Positions 16,707-25,047 of a stretch of DNA of 64,000 bases are shown piece by piece. The position numbers and the translations under genes are program-made. The first letter of the stretch is position 1; the number at the start of each line of letters is the position of its first letter. Under the pieces are notes generated by a model. The model saw only the letters and a program-made list of their open reading frames with translations, was not told the DNA's origin and made no database searches. Source of the DNA: an uncultured Fastidiosipila sp. (GTDB taxonomy: Bacteria > Bacillota > Clostridia > Saccharofermentanales > Fastidiosipilaceae); contig CAMYAM010000001.1 in the NCBI GenBank assembly GCA_947253875.1, positions 111,841 through 175,840 of the forward strand, in the 5' to 3' direction.

Positions 16707-18176
16707 ATGTCCGAAAATACTTTTAATTTTCTCTCTAAAAATGATGAAGAGATCTTTGAACAAGCAATGACTCTCCCTAGCGAAAGTCAATTAGAGTACC
16801 ACTATTCCGAACTGGCTGCTTTTATGCACTTTGGTGTCAATACTTTTACAGGCAGAGAATGGGGTACAGGTAAAGAATCTCCAGAGATTTTCAATCCAGA
16901 AAATTGGAACCCAGATGGTATGGTCAAAGCTCTTAAGGATGCTGGCTTTAAGCGTTTAATTATCACAGCAAAACATCACGATGGTTTTTGTCTATGGTTC
17001 AGTAAATACACTGATCATACGGTTGAGCATTCACCGTTCAAAAGAGATATCTTAGCTGACTTGTCTGCTGCCTGTACTAAGTATGGTCTAGATATGGGTC
17101 TTTATCTTTCTCCTTGGGATGCTCACGAACCTAGTTATGGTTACGGTACCGGTTACGATGACGCTACTGATAGCAACGGCGATTACAATGAATTCTACAT
17201 GAACCAAATTCGTGAAATTTGTGAAGATCCTAAATATGGACGTGACGGTAAATTTGTCGAGTGGTGGCTAGATGGTGCCAAAGGTGAAGGTGCCGATGCC
17301 CAAGAATATAAATTCGCAGAATGGATTGCCATTATTAAAGAACACAACCCTGGTATTAATATATTTGGTGCAGGCGTCTTGGGAGGAATTTACTGGGTAG
17401 GTAACGAAAATGGTTACGCTCCAGATCCATGCTGGTATACAGCAAACACTAACGATTCCTCTGACACAACCAAACTTGCACTTGATCCCAATGGTATTTG
17501 CTGGAGTATCCCAGAATCTGACGTATCATTATACAAAGGTTGGTTCCATCACCCAGGAGATGAGCCAAAAACCCAATCAGAATTAGCATACATCTACCTA
17601 AACTCAATCGGTAAAGGTTCTACACTCTTGCTGAATATTCCTCCAACCTTTAAAGGTGATTTCGCTGATGACGCTTATGAAAGTTTAGAAAACTTTGCTC
17701 AAGCAGTAGACACAATAAAAGATGATATCTATACATTTGAAGATGGTGAACTAGAACAATCTTCAATGCAAGAATTAGATAATGTTGCTATCGCATTCGG
17801 TGAAGAAGAAGTTTCAGAATTAACTTGGACTTTACCTGAAGCAAGCAATTTTGATCTAATCAACATTGCAGAAATGATTGAATTTGGTCAAAGAGTTGAG
17901 GAGTTTTCTGTCTCTGTAAAATCAGCCAATTCAGAAACATTTGAACACATTTATCACGGTACAACAATCGGACACAGAAGACTTGTTCTATTGCCTGATG
18001 AATTTAGAGGAAGAAAAATTCAAGCTATTAAGATTAAATTTAAGCTTCTAGCTAATAAGTCTCCACTATTTTTACGTGAGCTCAGCGTCACCAATCTTCA
18101 TGAATTTTGGAAAAATCCAAACTCAGCAGCTCCCGCTCCATTACCTGGAGTAGAACCTGGGGATCCAGATTGGTAG
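16707..18176 (+). CDS. Alpha-L-fucosidase, glycoside hydrolase family 29
   Basis: 489-aa retaining glycosidase releasing L-fucose from oligosaccharides. Conserved family features: HFGVNTF (H41), AKHHDGFCLW (H90, H91, D92) lining the fucose pocket, LSPWD, and the nucleophile Asp in VEWWLDGA (D189). The catalytic barrel runs to about residue 340; the rest is a beta-sandwich. No signal peptide is present, so it should act in the cytoplasm on imported sugars. ATG follows AGGAGG at 6 nt. It is a single gene on the + strand flanked by minus-strand operons. Host-mucin or milk-glycan fucose is the likely source of substrate, which is inference. No fucose catabolic genes are nearby. Confidence 0.9.
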   Translation: MSENTFNFLSKNDEEIFEQAMTLPSESQLEYHYSELAAFMHFGVNTFTGREWGTGKESPEIFNPENWNPDGMVKALKDAGFKRLIITAKHHDGFCLWFSKYTDHTVEHSPFKRDILADLSAACTKYGLDMGLYLSPWDAHEPSYGYGTGYDDATDSNGDYNEFYMNQIREICEDPKYGRDGKFVEWWLDGAKGEGADAQEYKFAEWIAIIKEHNPGINIFGAGVLGGIYWVGNENGYAPDPCWYTANTNDSSDTTKLALDPNGICWSIPESDVSLYKGWFHHPGDEPKTQSELAYIYLNSIGKGSTLLLNIPPTFKGDFADDAYESLENFAQAVDTIKDDIYTFEDGELEQSSMQELDNVAIAFGEEEVSELTWTLPEASNFDLINIAEMIEFGQRVEEFSVSVKSANSETFEHIYHGTTIGHRRLVLLPDEFRGRKIQAIKIKFKLLANKSPLFLRELSVTNLHEFWKNPNSAAPAPLPGVEPGDPDW

Positions 18177-18217
18177 GTTTTATTGCTTCATATTTGGTGA
18201 TTTGGTGATAAAAAAGT

Positions 18218-18252
18218 AAAGAACTCACTTAATTTATTTAAGTGAGTTCTTT
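18218..18252. terminator. Bidirectional terminator between fucosidase and V-ATPase operon
   Basis: AAAGAACTCACTT pairs perfectly with AAGTGAGTTCTTT around a 9-nt loop. The + strand continues TTTT and the minus strand continues ACTTTTTTATC, so it can end both converging transcripts. Confidence 0.9.
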
Positions 18253-18280
18253 TTAACTAACTAAATATAGAGTAATACTC

Positions 18281-18979
18281 CTACTTTTTAATTTTCTCTT
18301 TATACTCAGCAATATTCTTAACAGTTTCTGCTCTAGCTTTCTCCTGCTCATCTGCGATAATCTGATCTTTAACTTTCATTAATCTAGTAATGTTATCACG
18401 CTCATTCTCTTCAAGTCTCATACTGATACTCTTTATCTGAGCTTCCATTTCAGGAATCATGAAATGTTCAAGTGAGTTAACTCTTCTACGAGTAGTCTCT
18501 ATCTCTCTCGCTAACATCTGAATTTCTTTTTCAGCACTTGCGAGAGCTAGCAAAGCTGGGAAGGCTTTTTGCAAATATTCAATCGCAGTATCTAGCTCAG
18601 AACTTGTACTAGCCAAGCCATAAGGATAACTACCTTCTTCTAGCTCATCTTTAAAATTAATCTCAAATTGCGGAATGCTCAGGGACATGACACTAAGTTC
18701 TTCGACCTTGACCTTCAGCGGTTCAGAGTTAAGCAAAAGTGCTTCGTTAATAACCTTGCTACCATTAACAGATTCAGCAATTGTCATCGCAGCATTAGCA
18801 TCTTCTAGCAGAGTATCTACTAATTTACGCAACTTCGTGGCATGCTCAATTCGCTCTACGAAGAAACGCATCAAACCATCACGTTTATCTTTTAGTAGTT
18901 TGTGACCTCTAGATGCAACTTTTAGTCTTGACTTCAAGCGCATAAGTTCCATTCTATTCGGACTTACTCTATTTGCCAT
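18281..18979 (-). CDS. ntpD: V-type ATPase subunit D (central stalk)
   Basis: 232-aa coiled-coil rotor shaft that turns inside the A3B3 head and couples ATP hydrolysis to the membrane ring. The N-terminus NRVSPNRMELMRLKSRLKVA is the V-ATPase subunit D signature, and the C-terminal helix RRRVNSLEHFMIPEME is equally typical. ATG at 18979 follows GGGGAG. It is the last gene of the operon, 40 nt after ntpB, and is followed by the bidirectional terminator. Confidence 0.95.
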   Translation of the reverse strand: MANRVSPNRMELMRLKSRLKVASRGHKLLKDKRDGLMRFFVERIEHATKLRKLVDTLLEDANAAMTIAESVNGSKVINEALLLNSEPLKVKVEELSVMSLSIPQFEINFKDELEEGSYPYGLASTSSELDTAIEYLQKAFPALLALASAEKEIQMLAREIETTRRRVNSLEHFMIPEMEAQIKSISMRLEENERDNITRLMKVKDQIIADEQEKARAETVKNIAEYKEKIKK

Positions 18980-19019
18980 AATCTCCCCTCAAATTCTAAG
19001 TTCTTACATTAATTATTGA

Positions 19020-20447
19020 CTACTTTTTATCACTATTATTTTCTTCAGAAATAGATCTATTCGCTACTCTTTCTTTGGCTTCATAATAGTACTTATCAAT
19101 TAATTCTTGATCAATACGGTTCAACTCTGATTCAGGTAAAATGGATAACAATTCCCAACCTAAACTCAATGTATCAAAAATACTTCTGTTTTCTCTGAAT
19201 CCTTGACCAATATATTTCTTCTCAAACTCATTAGAGAATTTAACGTAAATTTTGTCCATCTCTGTCAAAGCTGATTCACCCAGGATATCAGAAAGTTCAC
19301 GTGCATCTTTACCACGAGAATATGCAGCAAATAGCTGGTTCATGGTGGCAGCATGGTCTTCTCTAGTCTTACCTTTACCAATACCGTCATCTTTCAAACG
19401 TGAAAGTGAAGGCAAAACATCAACCGGTGGGTTGATAGATACTTGTGTTAAAGATCTATCCAACATTATTTGACCTTCAGTAATATAACCAGTCAAGTCA
19501 GGAACTGGGTGAGTTTTGTCATCATCTGGCATTGTTAGAATTGGTATTAAAGTTATTGAACCTTTGCTATCTTTCTTTCTACCTGCACGCTCATAAATAG
19601 TAGCTAAGTCTGTATATAGATAACCTGGATATCCACGTCTACCTGGCACTTCTTTACGCGCTGCCGAAACCTCACGCAAAGCATCTGCATAGTAGGTCAT
19701 ATCAGTTAAGATAACCAAAACTTGCATGTCTAATTCAAAGGCTAAATATTCAGCAGCTGTTAATGCCAATCTTGGTGTAGCAATACGTTCAATTGTTGGC
19801 TCATTAGCTAAGTTCATGAAAGCAACTGTTCTCTCAATAGCTCCAGTTTCGTAAAACTCTTGGATAAAGAAGTTTGCATCTTCAAAAGTAATACCCATAG
19901 CACCAAAGACAACCGCAAAGTCCTCGTGGTCATCAAGAACTTGTGCTTGTCTAACAATTTGTGCAGCTAACTGATTATGTGGCAAACCTGAAGCTGAGAA
20001 GATTGGTAATTTTTGTCCTCTAACCAAAGTATTTAAACCATCAATTGAGGAAATACCTGTTTGAATAAACTCATTAGGATATTCCCTTGCAGCAGGGTTA
20101 ATTGGCAAACCATTAATATTACGGCTCATTTCAGGAATAATGTCTGGTGCGTTATCAATTGGTCTACCCATACCGTCAAAAGTTCTTCCCAAAATATCTG
20201 GAGAAAGTCCTAACTCTTGACCATGTCCCAAAAACCTAACGGTTGAATTCTCGATATCAATTCCCATTGCTGAGTTAAACAATTGTACTAAAGCTGTGTC
20301 ACCTGTAACTTCAAGAACTTGGCAAAGTCTTCTTTCACCGTTAGGCAATTGAATCTCACCCATCTCGTCATAGGCAACTCCCTCAACATTTTTTACTAGC
20401 ATCAAAGGTCCTGCAACTTCTTGGATTGTTCTATATTGTTTTGCCAT
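19020..20447 (-). CDS. ntpB: V-type ATPase subunit B
   Basis: 475-aa regulatory, non-catalytic head subunit alternating with NtpA. It lacks a Walker A motif (the corresponding loop reads SASGLPHNQLAAQI), as expected of B subunits, and has PGRRGYPGYLYTDLATIYERAGR. ATG at 20447 follows AGGAGG at 6 nt, and the gene begins 3 nt after the ntpA stop codon. Confidence 0.97.
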   Translation of the reverse strand: MAKQYRTIQEVAGPLMLVKNVEGVAYDEMGEIQLPNGERRLCQVLEVTGDTALVQLFNSAMGIDIENSTVRFLGHGQELGLSPDILGRTFDGMGRPIDNAPDIIPEMSRNINGLPINPAAREYPNEFIQTGISSIDGLNTLVRGQKLPIFSASGLPHNQLAAQIVRQAQVLDDHEDFAVVFGAMGITFEDANFFIQEFYETGAIERTVAFMNLANEPTIERIATPRLALTAAEYLAFELDMQVLVILTDMTYYADALREVSAARKEVPGRRGYPGYLYTDLATIYERAGRKKDSKGSITLIPILTMPDDDKTHPVPDLTGYITEGQIMLDRSLTQVSINPPVDVLPSLSRLKDDGIGKGKTREDHAATMNQLFAAYSRGKDARELSDILGESALTEMDKIYVKFSNEFEKKYIGQGFRENRSIFDTLSLGWELLSILPESELNRIDQELIDKYYYEAKERVANRSISEENNSDKK

Positions 20448-20450
20448 TTA

Positions 20451-22307
20451 CTACCTCCTGCCTGCCATTGTCTTGCTGCTTGCTTTTACCTTGAGAATTG
20501 ATTCTTCCAATTCCTTGAGGGCGTCATTATAAGCAGCTTCTATTTCATCTTCTTTTTCGTATTTCATTCTACTTAAACGAACTCTTATACTCATATTCAT
20601 AATGTCATCAATACTTGCACCAGCATCGACTAGTTCTGAAGCTTCTTTATAGAAACGAATAATCAAGTCTAACATGTAGAATTGTTTCTGCAGAGATGTA
20701 TATGTATCAACTTCGTGGTATGAGTTTTGGTGTAAGTAGTCATTTCTAATTGAACGAGCAATCTCTAATTTCAACTGATCTTGTGCTGACAGCGAGTCTT
20801 GTCCAACTAATCTAACTATCTCTTCTAGCTCAGCTTCATCCTGCAATACTTTAAAAGCGGTCTCTTGATTACTTTGCCAATCAGGGTGAACTTCATCACT
20901 AAAGTATGGGTTAATTGTATTCTTGTAAAGTGAATATGAACTCATCCAGTTGATAGCAGGGAAATGACGTTTCGCTGCTAAAGATGAATCTAACTCCCAG
21001 TAAACTTTGACAGTTCTTAAAGTAGCCTGAACAACTGGGTCTGACATATCACCACCCGGAGGAGATACAGCTCCAACGGCAGTAATACTACCCTCTCTCT
21101 CTTCAGATCCTAAGGCGTGAACAACACCAGCTCTCTCATAGAACTCTGCCAAACGAGAACCTAAATAAGCTGGGTAACCCTCTTCACCAGGCATTTCTTC
21201 CAAACGACCACTCATTTCGCGAAGTGCTTCTGCCCAACGAGAAGTTGAGTCAGCCATGATACAAACTGCATACCCCATATCGCGATAATATTCAGCAATT
21301 GTAATACCTGTATATATAGATGCTTCACGAGCTGCAACAGGCATGTCTGAGGTGTTTGCAATCAAAATTGTTCTCTCCATCAATGACTCATTGGTCTTAG
21401 GGTCAATAAGATTTGGGAAGTCTTTTAAAACCTCTGTCATCTCGTTACCACGCTCACCACAACCAATATAAACAACTACGTCTGCATCTGACCATTTAGC
21501 CAATTGTTGTTGAATAACTGTCTTACCTGCACCGAATGGTCCTGGAACTGTTGAAGTACCACCACGAGCTACAGGGAAGAAAGTATCTACAACTCTTTGT
21601 CCTGTCACTAGAGGTTTGCTTGGAGCTAATTGTTTGTTGAAAGGACGTCCCTGTCTAACTGGCCAACGTTGTGACATTTGAACATCTTCTTCAACTACAT
21701 CGCCCCAGTTATTTGTATATCTAATTTTTGCTATCGGTTCTACTACTGTGTATTCACCAGATTTAGCAATTTCAACTATTTCAATATCTCCAGGAATAGT
21801 TGGTGGTAACATAATCTTATGTTCAATTACGTTATTTTCTTTTACAGTCGCAATAATATCACCAGCTCTTAACTTCTCTGGTAAATCTGTTCTTGGTTCA
21901 AAGTGCCACTTTTTATCATGGTCTATTGAGTTAACATCAATACCTCTAGCAATATTACTACCTGAAACTTCACGCATCTTAGCCAATGGACGTTGAATAC
22001 CATCATAAATAGTTCCCATAAGTCCTGGACCTAATTCTACGTCAAGTGGGTGATTAGTAGAATTTACAGCTTCCCCAGGTCTTAGACCATCAGTCTCTTC
22101 ATATACCTGAATTGATGCTTCATCGCCGTGCACCTCAATAACCTCACCAACAAGATTATTCTCACCAACACGAACAACATCAAACATTCGGACATCACGC
22201 ATTCCTGAAGCCACAATTAGTGGACCAGAAATCTTAACAATAGTACCTGTGATGGCTTGTTTCTCGTTTGTTGAATTATTCTGTTTTAAATCAAGATTAT
22301 TTGCCAT
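20451..22307 (-). CDS. ntpA: V-type ATPase catalytic subunit A
   Basis: Catalytic head subunit hydrolysing ATP. Walker A GPFGAGKT is at residues 256-263, with the non-homologous insert characteristic of V-type A subunits between about 110 and 200. I start it at the ATG at 22307 (618 aa, beginning MANNLDLK) because AGGAG lies 8 nt upstream; a longer reading from 22337 has no such site. The start overlaps the ntpG stop codon by 11 nt, which suggests coupling. Confidence 0.97.
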   Translation of the reverse strand: MANNLDLKQNNSTNEKQAITGTIVKISGPLIVASGMRDVRMFDVVRVGENNLVGEVIEVHGDEASIQVYEETDGLRPGEAVNSTNHPLDVELGPGLMGTIYDGIQRPLAKMREVSGSNIARGIDVNSIDHDKKWHFEPRTDLPEKLRAGDIIATVKENNVIEHKIMLPPTIPGDIEIVEIAKSGEYTVVEPIAKIRYTNNWGDVVEEDVQMSQRWPVRQGRPFNKQLAPSKPLVTGQRVVDTFFPVARGGTSTVPGPFGAGKTVIQQQLAKWSDADVVVYIGCGERGNEMTEVLKDFPNLIDPKTNESLMERTILIANTSDMPVAAREASIYTGITIAEYYRDMGYAVCIMADSTSRWAEALREMSGRLEEMPGEEGYPAYLGSRLAEFYERAGVVHALGSEEREGSITAVGAVSPPGGDMSDPVVQATLRTVKVYWELDSSLAAKRHFPAINWMSSYSLYKNTINPYFSDEVHPDWQSNQETAFKVLQDEAELEEIVRLVGQDSLSAQDQLKLEIARSIRNDYLHQNSYHEVDTYTSLQKQFYMLDLIIRFYKEASELVDAGASIDDIMNMSIRVRLSRMKYEKEDEIEAAYNDALKELEESILKVKASSKTMAGRR

Positions 22308-22674
22308 TTTCTTCTCCTGTTTTATCCATATCTTCATCTTCTATGTAGCCTGAGACTAAATCAACACCAATAGCTTTTATAACCATGTTACGCAAACTTT
22401 CTAGTGTGTCTATATCTGAATCTGCAGACGGTAAAGTAATTATTGCTGGTACAAATTCATCTGCATAAGCATCAACTACTTCTTTAGCTTCACTTGCTAC
22501 TTTCGCACTTATATAGATAATTGCATATTTACCTGTAAGTATTAAATTTTCTAGTTGCTTGCCTGTCTCCTCTTCTGGATCTAAAGAAAAAACTTTGATT
22601 CCTAGAGCAGCCGCTCCAGCAAAACTACCAGCTTCACCTAGGTGAGCAATCTCATAGTCTTCATTATTAAACAC
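22297..22674 (-). CDS. ntpG: V-type ATPase subunit F (NtpG)
   Basis: Small stalk subunit, about 125 aa. The family core is visible as YEIAHLGEAGSFAGAAALGI, the Rossmann-like N-terminus. The preferred start is the GTG at 22674, with GGAGG 8 nt upstream, overlapping ntpC by 8 nt. The ATG at 22689, five codons earlier, includes that GGAGG and has no good site of its own. The protein has an unusually acidic C-terminus (DEDMDKTGEE). Confidence 0.88.
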   Translation of the reverse strand: MFNNEDYEIAHLGEAGSFAGAAALGIKVFSLDPEEETGKQLENLILTGKYAIIYISAKVASEAKEVVDAYADEFVPAIITLPSADSDIDTLESLRNMVIKAIGVDLVSGYIEDEDMDKTGEENGK

Positions 22675-23839
22675 GTAATTGCCCTCCATAAATATCTCTT
22701 AATCTTTTAACAGTCACATCTTCATCTCTACCCAATTGGTGAGCTGCGTGAATCAACTGCAAGTTAGTAATTTCTATTCGGTTAGCTTGCCACAAGGCAA
22801 AGAGAACTTCTGCGCCATAGATCAAACCTTGAGCTTTATCTGCTAAGCGGATTAATAGATTATCTCTCACTTGTGTAAATTCATGTAAAAAATCCGTACT
22901 AGAACTTCTTTCCGCTAATTCTAATAAACTATCCACTAGAGTTCCTTTTATATCAAATTTCACACCTGAATTAATTTTCTCGTCATCAAGCTCGTACTTC
23001 TTAGCAAATTCAGTAAATTCTATTCTACCTGCAGCAACGAATTGACGCTGAAACTCTTCTAAAGGTAATTTACGTTTTTTACATCTGTAAAAGCTCTGCA
23101 AATTGCTACTATCTGCCTGAATTGAAATGTAGTCTAGTAGCAAATCGCGATAACGTTTGTGTTTATCATCATTAGCTAATTCTAAGAAATGCAGGTAATA
23201 AGCCTTGTCTAAGTTTATATCAACAGCAGCCAAATCATTTTCAGTACTCTTTGCATCCTCTTCGAGTAATCTTTCGAGCGCCATTGAGAAATACTTTTCA
23301 TGTAACTCAGGCAATACACTGTAAGATTTGTCTTTGTTCAAATAGTTAAGTACCCATTGGACCAAAGATTCTAACTCAAGGTTTGATGCTTTCTGAAAAA
23401 GCGACTCATTGACTCTAAGAACTCTCTTGGCATCTTGAGCATTGATCTGACCTAGCAAAAAATTTTTGGCGATTACTTTTACATTATGATAATCATTTTT
23501 CAGGATAAACATGTTGGCAAAATCTGCTTTTTCACCGCCACAAAGCTCTATTAAAAGCTCATCGTTATCGCTATAACCTTGAGTAAGTGTATCGATAACT
23601 GTATCTTTAACATCATAGTTTGCAGCATTAAATTCTCTTGCCCAATGTCCAATCCACTCAACATCATCTGCCTCGTTATCAATTAAACTCTTATAATCTT
23701 CAGCTTTCATCAGGTGAGCAAAACGAGCTTTAGCCCTACTCGACTCGTAGGCAAAATCAGCATCATCTACGACGACTCTATCCCAAGACCTTGGACTAAC
23801 ATATATTAAGTTGTCTAAATCTTTGCGGTCAGTCGCCAT
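22667..23839 (-). CDS. ntpC: V-type ATPase subunit C
   Basis: 390-aa V-ATPase AC39-type subunit connecting the rotor shaft (D/F) to the membrane ring. All-helical, with the C-terminal RNLLIR/GAEVLFALW segment typical of the family. It is somewhat longer than the roughly 330-350 residues usual in bacteria, the extra lying in the N-terminal half. ATG at 23839 overlaps the last base of the ntpE stop codon (TAATG), and GGAGG lies 7 nt upstream. Confidence 0.9.
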   Translation of the reverse strand: MATDRKDLDNLIYVSPRSWDRVVVDDADFAYESSRAKARFAHLMKAEDYKSLIDNEADDVEWIGHWAREFNAANYDVKDTVIDTLTQGYSDNDELLIELCGGEKADFANMFILKNDYHNVKVIAKNFLLGQINAQDAKRVLRVNESLFQKASNLELESLVQWVLNYLNKDKSYSVLPELHEKYFSMALERLLEEDAKSTENDLAAVDINLDKAYYLHFLELANDDKHKRYRDLLLDYISIQADSSNLQSFYRCKKRKLPLEEFQRQFVAAGRIEFTEFAKKYELDDEKINSGVKFDIKGTLVDSLLELAERSSSTDFLHEFTQVRDNLLIRLADKAQGLIYGAEVLFALWQANRIEITNLQLIHAAHQLGRDEDVTVKRLRDIYGGQLRV

Positions 23840-24435
23840 TATTTATCCTCCCTAAATAGAGTTTCAGATACTAATTTTCTAAGCTCTGTTTCTTTTTCGC
23901 GGAAAATTGTTCTGTAACTTCTGTCATAAACAAAGTCCTCATTTGCAACAATGAATCCACCTCTGAAACTACCTTCTTCGCCCAGTTCTAACTGATCTTT
24001 ATAAGCACTTTTACTAATCAAATCCTTAATTAACTCAGTTTCGCCTTCAGCAGGAGTCACTTTGTATATCCCATTCTCTATTTCAGGAAACAGTTCTATA
24101 TAACGTTTTAATTTAGATTCAGCTGTTTCGTTTTCAAGTTCAGTTCTAGCAGAATTAATTGCGTCTTCAATAAAAGAATGTTTAATCTTAAGCCTATCAA
24201 TTCTAGATCCTACGCTTGCTAAAGCCTCAACTTTGCTTGCTTTTTCAGCAATAATTTTTTCAGCTTCAGTATTCGCTCTTTCTAAAATTTCATCAACCTT
24301 CTTTTGATTTTCAGCCTTAATAGAAGCAACTTTTTCTTCTGTCAACTTCTCTATTTTGGCTTTTTCAGATTCAGCTTTTGAGATTAAAGCTTCTCTTAAC
24401 TTTTCCAAACCCAATTCATTTTTTTCTTTTGTCAT
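23839..24435 (-). CDS. ntpE: V-type ATPase subunit E (peripheral stalk)
   Basis: 198-aa peripheral-stalk subunit. The first 110 residues form a long Lys/Glu/Ala-rich coiled coil, and the C-terminal globular part contains GGFIVANEDFVYDRSYRTIF, the typical E-subunit hook. ATG at 24435 follows GGAGG at 8 nt. It starts 24 nt after ntpK. Confidence 0.92.
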   Translation of the reverse strand: MTKEKNELGLEKLREALISKAESEKAKIEKLTEEKVASIKAENQKKVDEILERANTEAEKIIAEKASKVEALASVGSRIDRLKIKHSFIEDAINSARTELENETAESKLKRYIELFPEIENGIYKVTPAEGETELIKDLISKSAYKDQLELGEEGSFRGGFIVANEDFVYDRSYRTIFREKETELRKLVSETLFREDK

Positions 24436-24459
24436 AATATAAACCTCCCTTAAAGTGGT

Positions 24460-24957
24460 CTATACAAACAGAATTACTAATACTGAAATTAATAATGCGA
24501 AAATAGCGTATGTCTCAACCATAGCTGTCATAACCAAAGCCTTTGATTGTTCTTCAGGTCTTCTCAATAACAGTTGAACACCAGCTGAAGCAACTTGTGC
24601 TTGTTGGATAGATGATGGCATCAATACGATTACTGATGGTAAACATCCTAGGAACATTAATACACCTGAATGTAAGGAAAGATCTGCGTAGTTATTGTTT
24701 AGGAAACCTGCTTGTAACATAACCATAAACCAAACTAGTAATCCGTAGATACCTTGTGTTGCTGGCAATGCTTGCATGATCAATGCTTTACCATATAGAG
24801 CTGGATCTTCTGCCAAAACTCCCATAGATGTTTTACCAACTCTAGCAACAGCTATAGCAGAGCCCCAACCACCTGATGCAGCTGCCAATACACCACCTAA
24901 CAAAGCAATACCTGCACCATTAGCAAATAATTCTTTTAAAATCTCTATGAAACCCAT
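24460..24957 (-). CDS. ntpK: V-type ATPase subunit K (membrane rotor ring), Na+-type
   Basis: 165-aa proteolipid with four membrane helices, forming the ion-carrying ring. Compared by eye with Enterococcus hirae NtpK, all five Na+ ligands are kept: L64, T67 and Q68 in ALPATQGIYG, Q119 in SSIQQAQVASAG, and the carboxylate E148 in AMVETYAI. This predicts a Na+-translocating enzyme. ATG at 24957 follows AGGAGGAG. It has the longest intergenic leader inside the operon (90 nt), containing a 10-bp tandem repeat, which may serve the need for many copies per complex. Confidence 0.95.
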   Translation of the reverse strand: MGFIEILKELFANGAGIALLGGVLAAASGGWGSAIAVARVGKTSMGVLAEDPALYGKALIMQALPATQGIYGLLVWFMVMLQAGFLNNNYADLSLHSGVLMFLGCLPSVIVLMPSSIQQAQVASAGVQLLLRRPEEQSKALVMTAMVETYAIFALLISVLVILFV

Positions 24958-24990
24958 ATTCTCCTCCTAAATTTCCATATAAATTTCTTA

Positions 24991-25020
24991 ATTTATCTTT
25001 ATTTATCTTTATTTATCTTT
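24991..25020. repeat. 10-bp tandem repeat, three copies, between ntpI and ntpK
   Basis: ATTTATCTTT occurs three times in a row, followed by a degenerate ATTTTGTCTTT. On the transcribed strand it reads as an A-rich leader (AAAGATAAAT units) upstream of the ntpK ribosome binding site. The repeat could slip in length. Confidence 0.9.
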
Positions 25021-25047
25021 ATTTTGTCTTTACTATTTCTTAACTAT

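Noticed and set aside
24991..25020. Three ATTTATCTTT copies as an iteron-type origin or protein binding array
   Set aside because: They lie inside an operon between two coupled genes and have no dnaA-box-like motif or other origin features; a leader role is simpler.
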